DNA of 22,203 nt from UBA5158 sp040389045 (GTDB lineage Bacteria > Pseudomonadota > Gammaproteobacteria > DSM-16500). Below are positions 1-12,000 of the stretch, in pieces. Each line of letters opens with the position of its first letter. The stretch's first letter is position 1. Below the pieces are notes generated by a model, which was given only the letters and a program-made list of their open reading frames with translations, was not told where the DNA came from and did no database searches. The stretch covers positions 1-22,203 of the forward strand of contig JAZKAT010000045.1 of NCBI GenBank assembly GCA_040389045.1, in the 5' to 3' direction. The translations under genes and the position numbers were made by a program.

Positions 1-3000
1 CAATTGATGGCGCAAATCAATTAACGCTGACTAGCTCTGGCGGCACGACTATTGCTGGCGTGGTGGGTGGGACTACACCATTAGACACGATAACTATCAA
101 TGGAGCGGCAACGCTGGACAACGATGTCACCACAGACGAAGGACAAGTTTATCAGGGTAATGTCACCTTAGGCGGAAATATCACTGTTACTTCAAGCGGT
201 GGTTCACCGCTGGTTTTTGTTAGCAATATTATTGGTGGCGGTCATCAATTAAGTTTAATTTCTGCTGGCAACAGTACTTTGGCAGGCACCACTGCAACTG
301 GTTCTGCCACTATCAGCAATTTATCCGAATTAATTTTAACTGGCGGTCAATTCACTGTTTTCGGAAATAATACTACGTTTGGCGGTACTACCTTGATTCA
401 TGGAGGAGCGGTAATAATGAATACCCCAACCGCGTTGGGAAATTCAGCCAGCAATACCATCACTGTTGATTCCGCTGCGGGCCCCGGCATTATTGAATTA
501 CCCACCGGTACAACAACTGTTGCCAATAATTTCAGCTTGACGGGCGCAGTAGGAAGCCCTGTCAGTATTATCACCGGAGGGAATACCACGCTTACCGGCA
601 ACATCGCTATGGCCGGTGCGGATTTAGATCTTTATTCTGCTACGGGTGCCACCTTTACTCTTTCGGGAAATATTTCAGGTAGTGTCGGCATCCTGTTTAA
701 TTACAATTTAGTACCCAATGTCAATGGCACCATTACTTTATCAGGGGCAAATACCTTTACTGGTAACATCACGGTTGAAAATGGCATATTAAATTTAGCC
801 AGTGCTGGCGCAATTGGTGATGGTACGCATAATGCTAACAGCATTGAAATCTTTAGCGGTGCTGAATTGGATCTAGGACTTAATAATAGTGTTTATCTTA
901 GTAGTACACCAATTCAATTAGATGGCGGCACGGGCGTCAGCACGAATGGCGCGCTTTATGATACTCAAACAACACATGGCACAACTTATAATGGCAGCAT
1001 CACTCAGACAGCAGCTTCCACCATAGGCGTAGCCAGTGGCAGCGGCAATACTTTACTACTCGGTGGCAACATCAATCTTGGCAATTCCACCATGACTTTA
1101 GCTACACAGGGTTTAAGCCGACTTTCTTTAGGCGGCGTAATTTCCAGCACCGGCAGCAGCGGTGGGATTACTTTAAATGGCGGACAAGACAGCGTAGCCG
1201 TTATCACTAACTCGAATACTTACACCGGCGCAACGGTTATTCAAAGCGGTATTTATGATTTAGGTTCTACTGCTGCTTTAGGCGCTACCAGCAGCATATT
1301 GGTTGATAATGGCGGCACTTTATATTTTCAAGCGGCAGGTACATATAATCCTGCCAGTGTTACTAACATCACTGTAAACGGCGCGGGATCGTCAGACGCA
1401 AGTTTAGCGGGCGTTTTGATGAATGAATTGAATCCCGTGGTATTGGGTTCTAATTATCATATTCTTTTAGGCAGCACTTCGACATTCGGTGTTAATGCAG
1501 CCAGCTTTACTATAAACGGGCCCATTAATATCGCGCCAGCAAATACTAATCCTACTAATTTAACTTTTAGTTATGTCTCAGGAATTGGTGTTAGTCTCGG
1601 CAATATTGATTTAACTGGTAATAGCAATGTCGGTAATCTCACGGTAGTTACTTCTAATGGGTCGACTTTCGGCGCTATTACCCAGCAAGCTGCCACTTCG
1701 TTAAATATTTCTGGCACTTCCAGCTTTACCGCGGGCGCCGCAGGCATTACTTTGCAAAATTCAGGCGATGTATTTGCTGGCGCGATTTCTGCGAGTAACA
1801 GTGGCAGCAACGATATTAATATCACCGCCGCTGGCGCACTTAGCTTAGGCACGATTAGCGGTGGCAGAGCCATTAACCTTCAAAGTACTGGCAGCAGTAT
1901 CACGATTGGCAGTCCAATTTCCTTAATCAGTAATAATACTTTAGCTTTAACTGCCTCAAGTAATATTCTTTTAAATAGTAATATCAACAGCGGTTTTGGC
2001 TCTCTGCAATTTACCGCGACATCAGTCAACCTGGGTGGCAATGAAACCTTGAGTGCCAACAGTATTACTTTAACAGGCAATGTAAACGGCAATAGTCATA
2101 CCTTAAGTTTCAGTAATGCAGATGCGAATAGCGCCATCACCGGCGTCATTAGCAACCTCAGCGGTCTTACTGTTAATGGCACAGGCACACTAACTTTATC
2201 AGGTAACAACACTTATTCAGGTATAACCACAGTTAGCTCAGGTACCTTACGAGCGGGTAATGCGACTAGCGCATTTGGCACAGGAGCGTTGGATTTAAAT
2301 GGTGGCAATCTTGCTTCTTCGCTAACGGGTGTTAATACGGCGACTTTAGCTAATAGCAATATTGTCATTGGTGTCGGTGACGCGGTGGGTGTTACTGGTT
2401 CAGGTAACCTTACTTTCAACGTACCTATCAGTTTTGGTAGTAGCGGCAATGATACTACCGGTTCATTAACTATTAACAATACCGGCACGGTGACATTAAA
2501 TGGTTTAGCAGAATCCGTTGCCACTGCATCTTACTTATTAACCGTTAATAATTCTGGCACGGTCATTTTCAACGGTGGCAGCACCAATAATTACAATGGC
2601 TTTGCCGGCAGCATAGCACTTCAAGGCGGAAGCACCACGGAAATTAATAACAGTGCCGCTAATCAAAATTTATTAGGGACAGGGCATTTATTATTATCTA
2701 ATACTACCTTGTCAGCTTTACTCGCTCCGGGAGCTAGTAGCGTTGTTGCTAATACGTTGGATGATCCTACTGCGAACCTAACCATTGGGGGTTCACAAAA
2801 TATTACTTTCACCGGTAATTCCAGCATTATTCAACAAGTGTGGGCGATAAATAATACGGCGACGACTACTTTCTCCGGCAATCTTAATCTGCTTAACCAA
2901 TTCAATGTGAATAATGGGACATTGGTTTTATCAGGCTCAAATACCTGTACCAGTTGCGGCTCCACTGATATTTTCGGCATTAATATTGCATCCGGTGCGT

Positions 3001-6000
3001 CCGTAAATTTAACCAATGCGAATGCCTTAGGCACCGCTACAAATTATATGGGCCCGATAGTTGTTAGCAGCGGCGGTGAACTCGATATCTCTAACATATC
3101 CCTTGCTGCACTCTCGGTTATTACTTTAAATGGTACTGGCCTTGCCAGTAATAGTGGGCATGGCGCACTTTATGAAACCAGCGCAAGCGGTAGTGGCGCA
3201 ATTGGCAGTGCAATCAGTCTTGCCAGTAACACCTCAGTAGGTGAAGCAAGTGGCGGCAGCTTGTCTTTATCCGGCGTGATTAGCGGAACTACTTTTTCAT
3301 TGACCCAGGCGGGCGCGGGCACGCTTAACCTTTCTGGCGCCAATATTTACACCGGCGCAACCAATGTGAATGGCGGTACCTTAAGTCTGCAAAATGTTGG
3401 CGCATTGGGTACTGGCGTTTCTACTGAATCTACTTCGATTAGCGTAGGCGGTAGCGGTACAATAGATTTCAACTTTGGCACCAATGGTACGCTGACGAAT
3501 ACAACCAGTATTTCCATGGCGAGTGGTTCTGTATTAACTTTTAGTGGCAGCCATAATAATACAGTTAATAATGCACTTAGCTTAGCTGGCGCATCCACTA
3601 TTGGCGGTGCTAATACTGGCACTAGCAATACTTTGGGGGGCGTCATCAGTGGTGCGAGCGGGTCATTGGCTATGACTGGTTCTGATTTCATCCTTATTTC
3701 AAATGGGAGCAATACATTTGGAACCGGAGGAACTACCGGCTTCACCTTGAATGGCGGCACCATCAGCGTAGGCAACAACAGTTCACTAGGCGTTGGTAAT
3801 CTGGTATTAACCAGCGGTATTATACAAGCGAATAGCGCTAATAATTTAACGCTGTCTCAAGCGTACAGCTTAAATGGCAGCGCCACTATCGGCGGCACTA
3901 ACACTTTCATTTTAAGCAATACGGGCACACTGACTAGTGGCACACTAACAATAACCAACACCAACAATGCGAATTTAACGGGAACATTAACCGGCGCAGG
4001 TGCATTAACCATAAATTCTGTTTCCGGCACTTCCAGCATAGGTAGCGCAAGCTCTGCTAATAGTGGATATTCTGGCATTATCACTTTAACTTCTGGTGCG
4101 CTAAATATAGTTAGTGATGCTCATATTGATCCTTTAGGCACAGGCACATTAAATTTAAACGGCGGCATACTGGAAGCAGGTACTGCCATTGTCACTAATC
4201 CTTTAGTTAACCCTTACACTGTTGGTGGAAATGTTTCTATCTCCGGTAGTGGTGGCAGTATAACTTTGAATAACACCGGCACCTTAACCAGCGGTGCACT
4301 TACCGTTAGCACCAGTGGCAGCGCAGTCGTTACTTTAAGCGGTAACTTAACCGGCAGCGCAGGCATTATCGTTAATACTGCTAATACAGCGGGAATGGTT
4401 CTCTCTGGCGCGAACACGAATACGAGTGCAATCACTGTTACTAACGGTTTCTTAAGTTTAAACAGTGCGGGTGCCATAGGAAATGGTACATCTAATGCTG
4501 CTTCTATCCTGGTATCCAGCGGTGGCGAATTAGATTTAGGCGCATTTGCATTCAACTCCACCACGGGAATCACATTGAATGGCACGGGCTTCACTCATGG
4601 CGCAGCATTATATGTCGCTAGCACGGGTGGCGGCAGCTTTAATGGTAATTTAAGTCTGGGCAGCGCAGCAACGATAGGCGAAGTTGCCAGTGGTACATTT
4701 AGTTTAGGCGGTACTGTTAACAATGGCGCTAGCACGGTAACTTACAATGCCGCCAGTGGCGCGACTCTGACAGAAGCCGGCGCGTTCATCAACAGTGGCA
4801 GCGGTGGCCTTACCAACAGCAGTAGCGGCAAAATAATATTATCGGGCGCTAATACTTATACCGGCACGACTAATGATAATTCTGGCACGTTAAGTATTCA
4901 AAACATTGGCGGTCTGGGTACAGGTACGGGCAGTCAATCTACTGCCATTAATATTGCAAATGGCGCGACATTGGATTTTGCATTTGGTTCAAATGGTACG
5001 CTGACCAACACCACTAGTATGTCTATGGCTAGTGGTTCCAGTATTACGTTTAGTGGTGCAAACAATAATGTTGTTAATAATGCACTTGCGTTGGCTGGTA
5101 CCTTTACAATAAGCGGATCGGGTACAGGAACAGGCAATACTTTAGGCGGTATCATTAGTGGTGCAAGCGGTGCTTTAACAAAATCAGGTACGGATTTAAT
5201 TATTCTGAATAATGCCAATACCTTCGGCACGGCAGCAGTGACGGGTGTTACGTTAAATGGTGGGACATTGAGTGTTGGCAACAATAGCGCTTTAGGTGTA
5301 GGCAAACTGGTGATGAGTAGCGGTACCTTAGTTGCCACTAGCGCTAACAGTTTGACTTTAGCAAATCCTTTCACTGTCAGTGGCTCCTCAACTATTGGTG
5401 GGGCTAACAATATTACATTTACTAATAACGGTGCAATTTCCGCTGCTCTAACGGTGAATGATTCAGCAACTGCTGCGATAAGCGGAATAGTAAGTGGCGC
5501 AGGCACAGTAACAGTATCGGGCACGGGTACATTAACTTTATCCGGCGCTAATACTTTTACCGGCGGCTACAATGTTTCGTCGGGCTTTCTTAGCATGCAG
5601 AGCGCAGATGCGTTAGGTACTGGCACCGGCCACAACGCTGCCGGCGTTACCACCAGTGTCACGGGTGAATTGGATCTGGGTAATTTTATCTTTACTTCCA
5701 CCACAGCATTATCAATAGGTGGTACAGGTACGAATGCGGCGTTGTATGCTAATACCGCTGGCACTACCACTTACAATGGTGCAATTGTTTTAAGTGGTGC
5801 CAATACCACAATGGGTGCTATCGCTGGTAATACTTTTAATTTAGGTGGCGGCATCAACAATAACGGCACACAATTGCAATTCAATGGCGCTGGTAATATT
5901 ACTGTTACCGGAAACATCATCGGTGGCGGCTCTACCCAGCAAGCTGGTACCGGTACATTAACATTATCGGGCACCAATACTTATAATGGCGGTACTTTAT

Positions 6001-9000
6001 TCCTTGCTGGCATAATAGATGCGACTAACAATTCTGCTCTTGGAACTAATAATCTTGTTATGAGAGGGGGCACACTTGTAACTAATAATTCAAGTAATAA
6101 CACTGTTACCTTTACGGATAACTTATTCATCGACACCGGTACCGGTGCAACAACATCAATAATAGGCGGCAATAATAATACTATTTTCAGCGGCACGGTT
6201 TCCTTTACTTCTGGTGATACGGTTAACATTACCAATTCGGGCACTACTACCTTTAATGGCACAATTAATGGCGCTGGTTCGTTCACTTCATCAGGAACCG
6301 CGGGCAATATTATTTTAGGTACATCAGCAACAGTAGGGAGCACAACCGCTCTGACCAGTGTTAACATCGGTAACACAATCACCATAAATTCATCTGCAAT
6401 TAAAACGACTGGCGCGCAAACTTATAGTGGCGCTATCACGCTAGGAAACACCGCGACTACTATAACTTCCACCGGCAATGGTGCTATGAGTTTCAACACT
6501 ATCAATGGCAGTACTGTTAATGCTGATTCATTAACGTTAAGTGATGGTACGGGTGTAATTACTTTTAATGGCGCTATCGGCGGTGGTGTGAATGGCGCAC
6601 TCAACAATTTAACGACTACATCGGGTAATACCGGTGGTTTAACCTTACCTGCGATAACATTAGCAGGCAATTTATCAGTGACCACCAGTGCCGGTTCCAT
6701 TTTCCAAAATAATGCTATCACCAGCAGTGGTAATGTTTCATTGATAGCTAATGGTTCTGGAACAAATGGTGATGTTACAGTTGGTAACACTATTGGCTGG
6801 GGCGCCAGCAGCACTTTAACATTGACTGCGGCTAATCACATTTATTTGAATAACGCGATCAGCGGTAGTAGTCTGGCATTAAGCGCTGCAAATACTACGG
6901 TAACGGGTTCTGCAACAGCGGATATCACTTCCGGTACAGAGGCTTCTCCGAATACAAACGGTGTCAATGTTGGCGTGACTGTTACTAACTTTAATTTAGC
7001 GGCCGGTGGCTGGTATCAAGATACTAGCAGTTTACCAACTTTCACTAACACCAATTTCCAATTAGCTAGCGGTGGACTGAATCCTGCGGCTACTACTCAA
7101 TTTATCCGTGCTAATGGTGGTTCTGGCTCTACTGGTTCACCCTATCAACTGACTGACATTTATGGCTTGCAAGGTGTTGCAACATTACCTGCATCCAGCT
7201 TTATTATGAATAGTAGTATTACGGCTACCGCAACCAGCAGCTGGACTAATACTACCGGTACTGGATTTGTGCCTATTGGTGCTAGTACTGTTTATACCGG
7301 CACATTTAATGGTAACGGTTTTTCTATCAACAACCTTACCTTGTCAGCGGGCAATTCAGCATTTGGCAGCGGCAATTTTGGTTTATTTGATTCTGTGACT
7401 GGAACCATTAAAAATCTCGGCTTAGCCAATGAAACCATCACGGGTACCGCCACGAGTAATTTAGGCATTGTCCAAATAGGTGGTCTGGTAGGTCTTTTAA
7501 ATAGTGGGGCTTCCCTATCCAATGACTGGATGACCGGCTCGATTACTTACAATCTTGGAGCAACGACGAGCATTGTCCGTCTTGGTGGTTTAGTGGGTAA
7601 TGAAAATGGTGGCTTGATTGCTAATTCATTTTTTGCAGGTAACGTTACTGTTACAGGGTCTGGTACTGGCGGTGCTATTCTGGGTGGTTTAGTGGGTAGT
7701 ACAGGTAATACTAGCGGCGTTGCTATACAACAATCTTATTTCTCTGGGAATTTAATTTCCACTCTGACAAATAGTCCAGCCTTTAACTCTGCTGGCGGTC
7801 TCACGGGTGAAATACGCGCCGGCACTGCTCAAATCAAAGATTCTTATGCGACAGGAACGCTGACGGCTAATTCCTCAAGTTCTAATAACCAGGTGGGCGG
7901 CTTCGTTGGTTCTACCCCTTCAGGTACTTCAATTACCACTTCCTATAGCTCGGTTTATGTATTAGGAGCTGCGGCTGCTACTACAGGTGGTTTTGCCGGT
8001 AAAGTTCTCGGTACCTTAAGCGGAGATTTTTATGATACCAGCTATTCAGGCCAAGCGAATGGTGTTGGTGGTGCTTCCAGTACTACCGGATTAACACCAG
8101 GAACATTAAATGGTTCTTCTGGTGCTAATCTTTCTAGCCTGGCAACTTACAGCGCTTTCAATATTGCAGCTAATGCAACCAGTTCAACGGGTACCATCTG
8201 GGGTATTTTACCAGGTACATCTTATCCTTATCTAACATCATTCTATAGCGTTGCTCCAATCACCATTTCTGGTACGACTACTGGCCTTGCTGCAGGTACC
8301 ACGGTTAATTTAGCAGATGGTGGTGTAGCAGTCAGTGGTGCAGGGTTTACCGGTATAACCTTTGTGGGCGCTACCACTGGTTCAGGTGCAACTGCTAGTG
8401 GTTCTTATTATTTCCTCATACCAGGTAACACGATAGCGACCAATGATAGTCTGCTGATTTATGGTGGCACGGGGACTAATCTTGCGAATGATGTCAGTCT
8501 AGGAAGCAGCACCGGATTTAACAATGCTAATCTTACTATTGGTACTTTACAAATCGGCAATTCCGCTACCAGCACCATTTCCAATACTAATTTAGCGACT
8601 GCCGCAGGCAGCTTAGGTTCTAGCAAAGCATTATATTCTGTTGATGGCAGCAATAATTTAACGCTGGGCAGCGTAGGTGATGCATCAATCAATTTAATTG
8701 CCAGTGCGACGACAAATTACAATGCTAATGGCAATATTCTTATTACCAGTGGTGGCACCGATGTAATATCCATTTTAGGTAATGCTACTTTTGGTGGCAA
8801 TGTGGGTGCCAGCGCTGGCCGCTTCAGCAGCGTTAGTGTTGCCGGAACTACAACGGTTAGCGGTAATAATGCGAGCGTGTTTACCAGTGGTAACCAAACT
8901 TATACTGGCGCCATGACCTTAAATGCAGGCATTACCGGTTTCACCTTGGATACTGGTTCAGGCACTAGCAACACTATTGGCCTTGCAGCTATCACTGGCA

Positions 9001-12000
9001 ATGCAAATAATTTAACGCTAAATACTTTAGGCACGGCGACCATGAATGGCGCATTCACCAGCTCCGGCAACTTTACCTTTGCCAGCGCGGGTTCTTTAAT
9101 CGTCAATAACGTTGCCAGCAATCCTTTTGGTACCGGCATATTGGGCTTTACCAATGGCGGGATTTTGTCAGCTACCACCGCAGCCACCAGTTTAGGCAAT
9201 AGTAATATAACTACAGGCGGTGCGCTTGCCATTAATGGTGCTAACAGTATTTCAATGACTGGCGCTCTGGCTTTAGGCGCTAACTTAACGCTTGGTAACA
9301 CTGGCACTTCAATTATAACGCTAGGTAATATCAGCGGTATTGGCTTTGGTATTACGGATAATGGTGCAGCCGCCACTAAACTTATTCTGCAAGGTTCAGA
9401 TACATTTACCGGTGCGCTCAGCGTATCAACAGGTATTATCAGTGCGCAAAATGCTAATGCATTAGGTGATGGCACGAATAATCCTTCGATTACAGTTTCG
9501 GGTACGGGTGAACTGGATTTAGGTAACTTTAATTTTGCTTCTACTTCTGCTATTTCATTAACGGGCTCTGGCACTACTGACGCCTTGTACGCCAGCACTG
9601 CTGGTACGACTACTTTCGCCGGGATTATCACTTTGGCGGGTAACACTAACATTGGTGCTATCTCTGGCAATACATTTAATTTAACGGGTGCAAGCATTAC
9701 CAATGGCGCAAATAATTTAATCTTTAATGGTGCTGGCAATATCAATGTTTCAAATGTCATTGGCAGTGGCGCTGGCACGGTTACGCAATCGGGTAGCGGT
9801 ACTTTAACTTTATCAGGCCAAAATACTTATACTGGCTCAACTACTCTTACCTCCGGCATACTTTCCGCAGGCAATGCCACCAATTCATTTGGTAGCGGCG
9901 CCGGCGCTCTTAATTTAAATGGTGGCCAATTAACTTCGGCACTCACTGCCACTATCACTAACAATTATAATGTCGGTGCGAGTAACACAGTAACGATTGG
10001 TGGATCCAATGCGCTAACACTTTCTGGCGCAGGCACCCTAAACGCCAGCAGTACTTTGAATGTTAGCGACACCAACGCAACAAGTGGTGCGACTTTCTCT
10101 GGCGGCCTTACCGGCGCCGGCAGTCTAAGTATTACCAGCGGTGACATTGCAACGATTAGCGGTACTAACACCCTCGCTACTCCTATTAGTGTTAGCGGCA
10201 CACTCAATGTGACAGGTACTAATACTTTAAGCGGTTCAGTCAGTGGTGGCGGCACGATTTCAGTAAGTGGCGCGGCAACATTTAGTAATTCGAATCCATT
10301 TAATGGCAGCATGAATTTAACTGCAGGTTCGTTAATTGCGGGTAATGCAACCAATGCATTCGGCGTCGGCAGCTTAAATTTATCCGGCGGTATAGTGTCT
10401 GCTACGGTTGGCGCTACGCTAGGTAATAGTAGTACCTCAGTTACCAGTGCTGCCGCTATAGGCGGTAGCAGCAATATCACTATTACTAATGGTATTGCAG
10501 TTGCAACGGGTGTGGCGCTTACGATTGGCGATTCCGCTACGACTACGTTAAATGGTTTGGTATCAGGCGGTGGCTCATTAATACTTAATTCAGGTACTAC
10601 GACTCTCGCCCACGCTAATAGTTATACCGGCGGCACTACTCTAAATAATTCTGCCATCATGACATTAAATTCAGTAACGGCAGCAGGGACTGGATTAATA
10701 ACTTCAAATAACACCAGTGAAATAACTCTTGGCGTGACGGGGACTTATGCAAATGACATTACCTTGAATGACACCACCAGCGCGGTCAATAATATCTTTG
10801 AAAGTACCAACCTTTTAAACCCGATACTTTCAGGCGCTTTAACTATTAATGGAAATACTATCATTCGTACCAACGGCTTCAACTCCAGTCTGGAACTTAC
10901 GGGCCAAATGTCTGGCGCGGGTACTATTAATGCTCCTGGCGGAAACACTTTCATCTTTGGCGGCACGAATAACACATTTACTGGAACGATTAATGCCACA
11001 GGCAGTGGTACCCTGCAAGCTGCCTCAAATAATGCCTTTGGTGCTGCGGGCGCAACCTTAAATGCCAATGGTTCACCAATAAGTTACCTGGGCTTTAACG
11101 AAGCGGCTAATATTAATTTCAATAATGCTACGGGACAAGCATTTGCTGGAACCAATTACACACTTTCTGGTAATTTTGTTGTAAACACCGGTTTTCTTTC
11201 AATCAATCTTGCTGCAGGCAATATGCTAAATATCACCGGCACTCTTAGCGGCAATCATGGAATAACTATCAATGGTGCTACCGGCAGTACAGTAGAATTT
11301 TCTGGAACAGATAATAGTGGTTATAACCAAAGCGTGACTCTGTCTAGTGGAACATTACAATTAGGCTCAACTAATGCTACCGGCTCTGGGTCATTGATAC
11401 TGAGCGGCGGTTCATTGCAAGCAGCAACCGGTGTTACTGTCAATAATAGTAGCTTCTCGGTTACCGGTAATGCGGGAATTGGTGGCAGCAACAATATAAC
11501 CTTCGCTAATGGCGGCTCTATCAGCAACGGCGATATTTTGTCTATCAGCAATTCTGGCGTGACGACCTTTAGTAGCGCAATTACCGGGGCTGGCGGTCTT
11601 GCCGAAAGCGCAGGGACCGTTATTTTAACTGGCAGCAATTCTTATAGTGGCGCGACAACCTTAAGCGGAGGCATATTAGCAGCAAGTAGTGGCGGCGCCA
11701 GCTTATCGGGTAATTTGAATGTCACGGGCAATGCTAGTATAGGCGGCGCTAACAATATCACTATCAACACCGTATCATTAAGCAGTGGTAAAACACTTTC
11801 TCTGAGTAATACGGGCACCACAGTATTTAATGGCGCAGTCAGCGGAGCAGGTTCACTGGCACAAAGCGCGGGTACGGTTGAATTATCCGCTAGTAATTCT
11901 TACGGCAATACGACATTAACGGGCGGCACCCTGGAAATAAACAACGCCAGTAACGCTTTGGGAACGGGCACTCTTAACTTAAACGGCGGCGCTTTAACTT

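Larger units (their letters stand above)
750..9960 (+). repeat. Five dispersed ELDLG-type modules inside the adhesin
   Basis: A module of roughly 120-130 residues recurs in the protein. It runs: SGANT-x-TG, then a GxLSL strand, ALGxGT, a GELDLG (or GAELDLG, GGELDIS) motif, a LNGTG strand, ALY, a tIGxxxGxTFxLgG strand, and back to LTLSG. The ELD motif falls near nucleotides 864, 3076, 4526, 5666 and 9510. Copies 4 and 5 are the most alike, sharing TGELDLGNF, ALYA and STAGTTTF/NTAGTTTY words. Between them lie shorter generic PATR units. I read this as expansion by internal duplication of a beta-helix segment. The boundaries are approximate. Confidence 0.75.
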
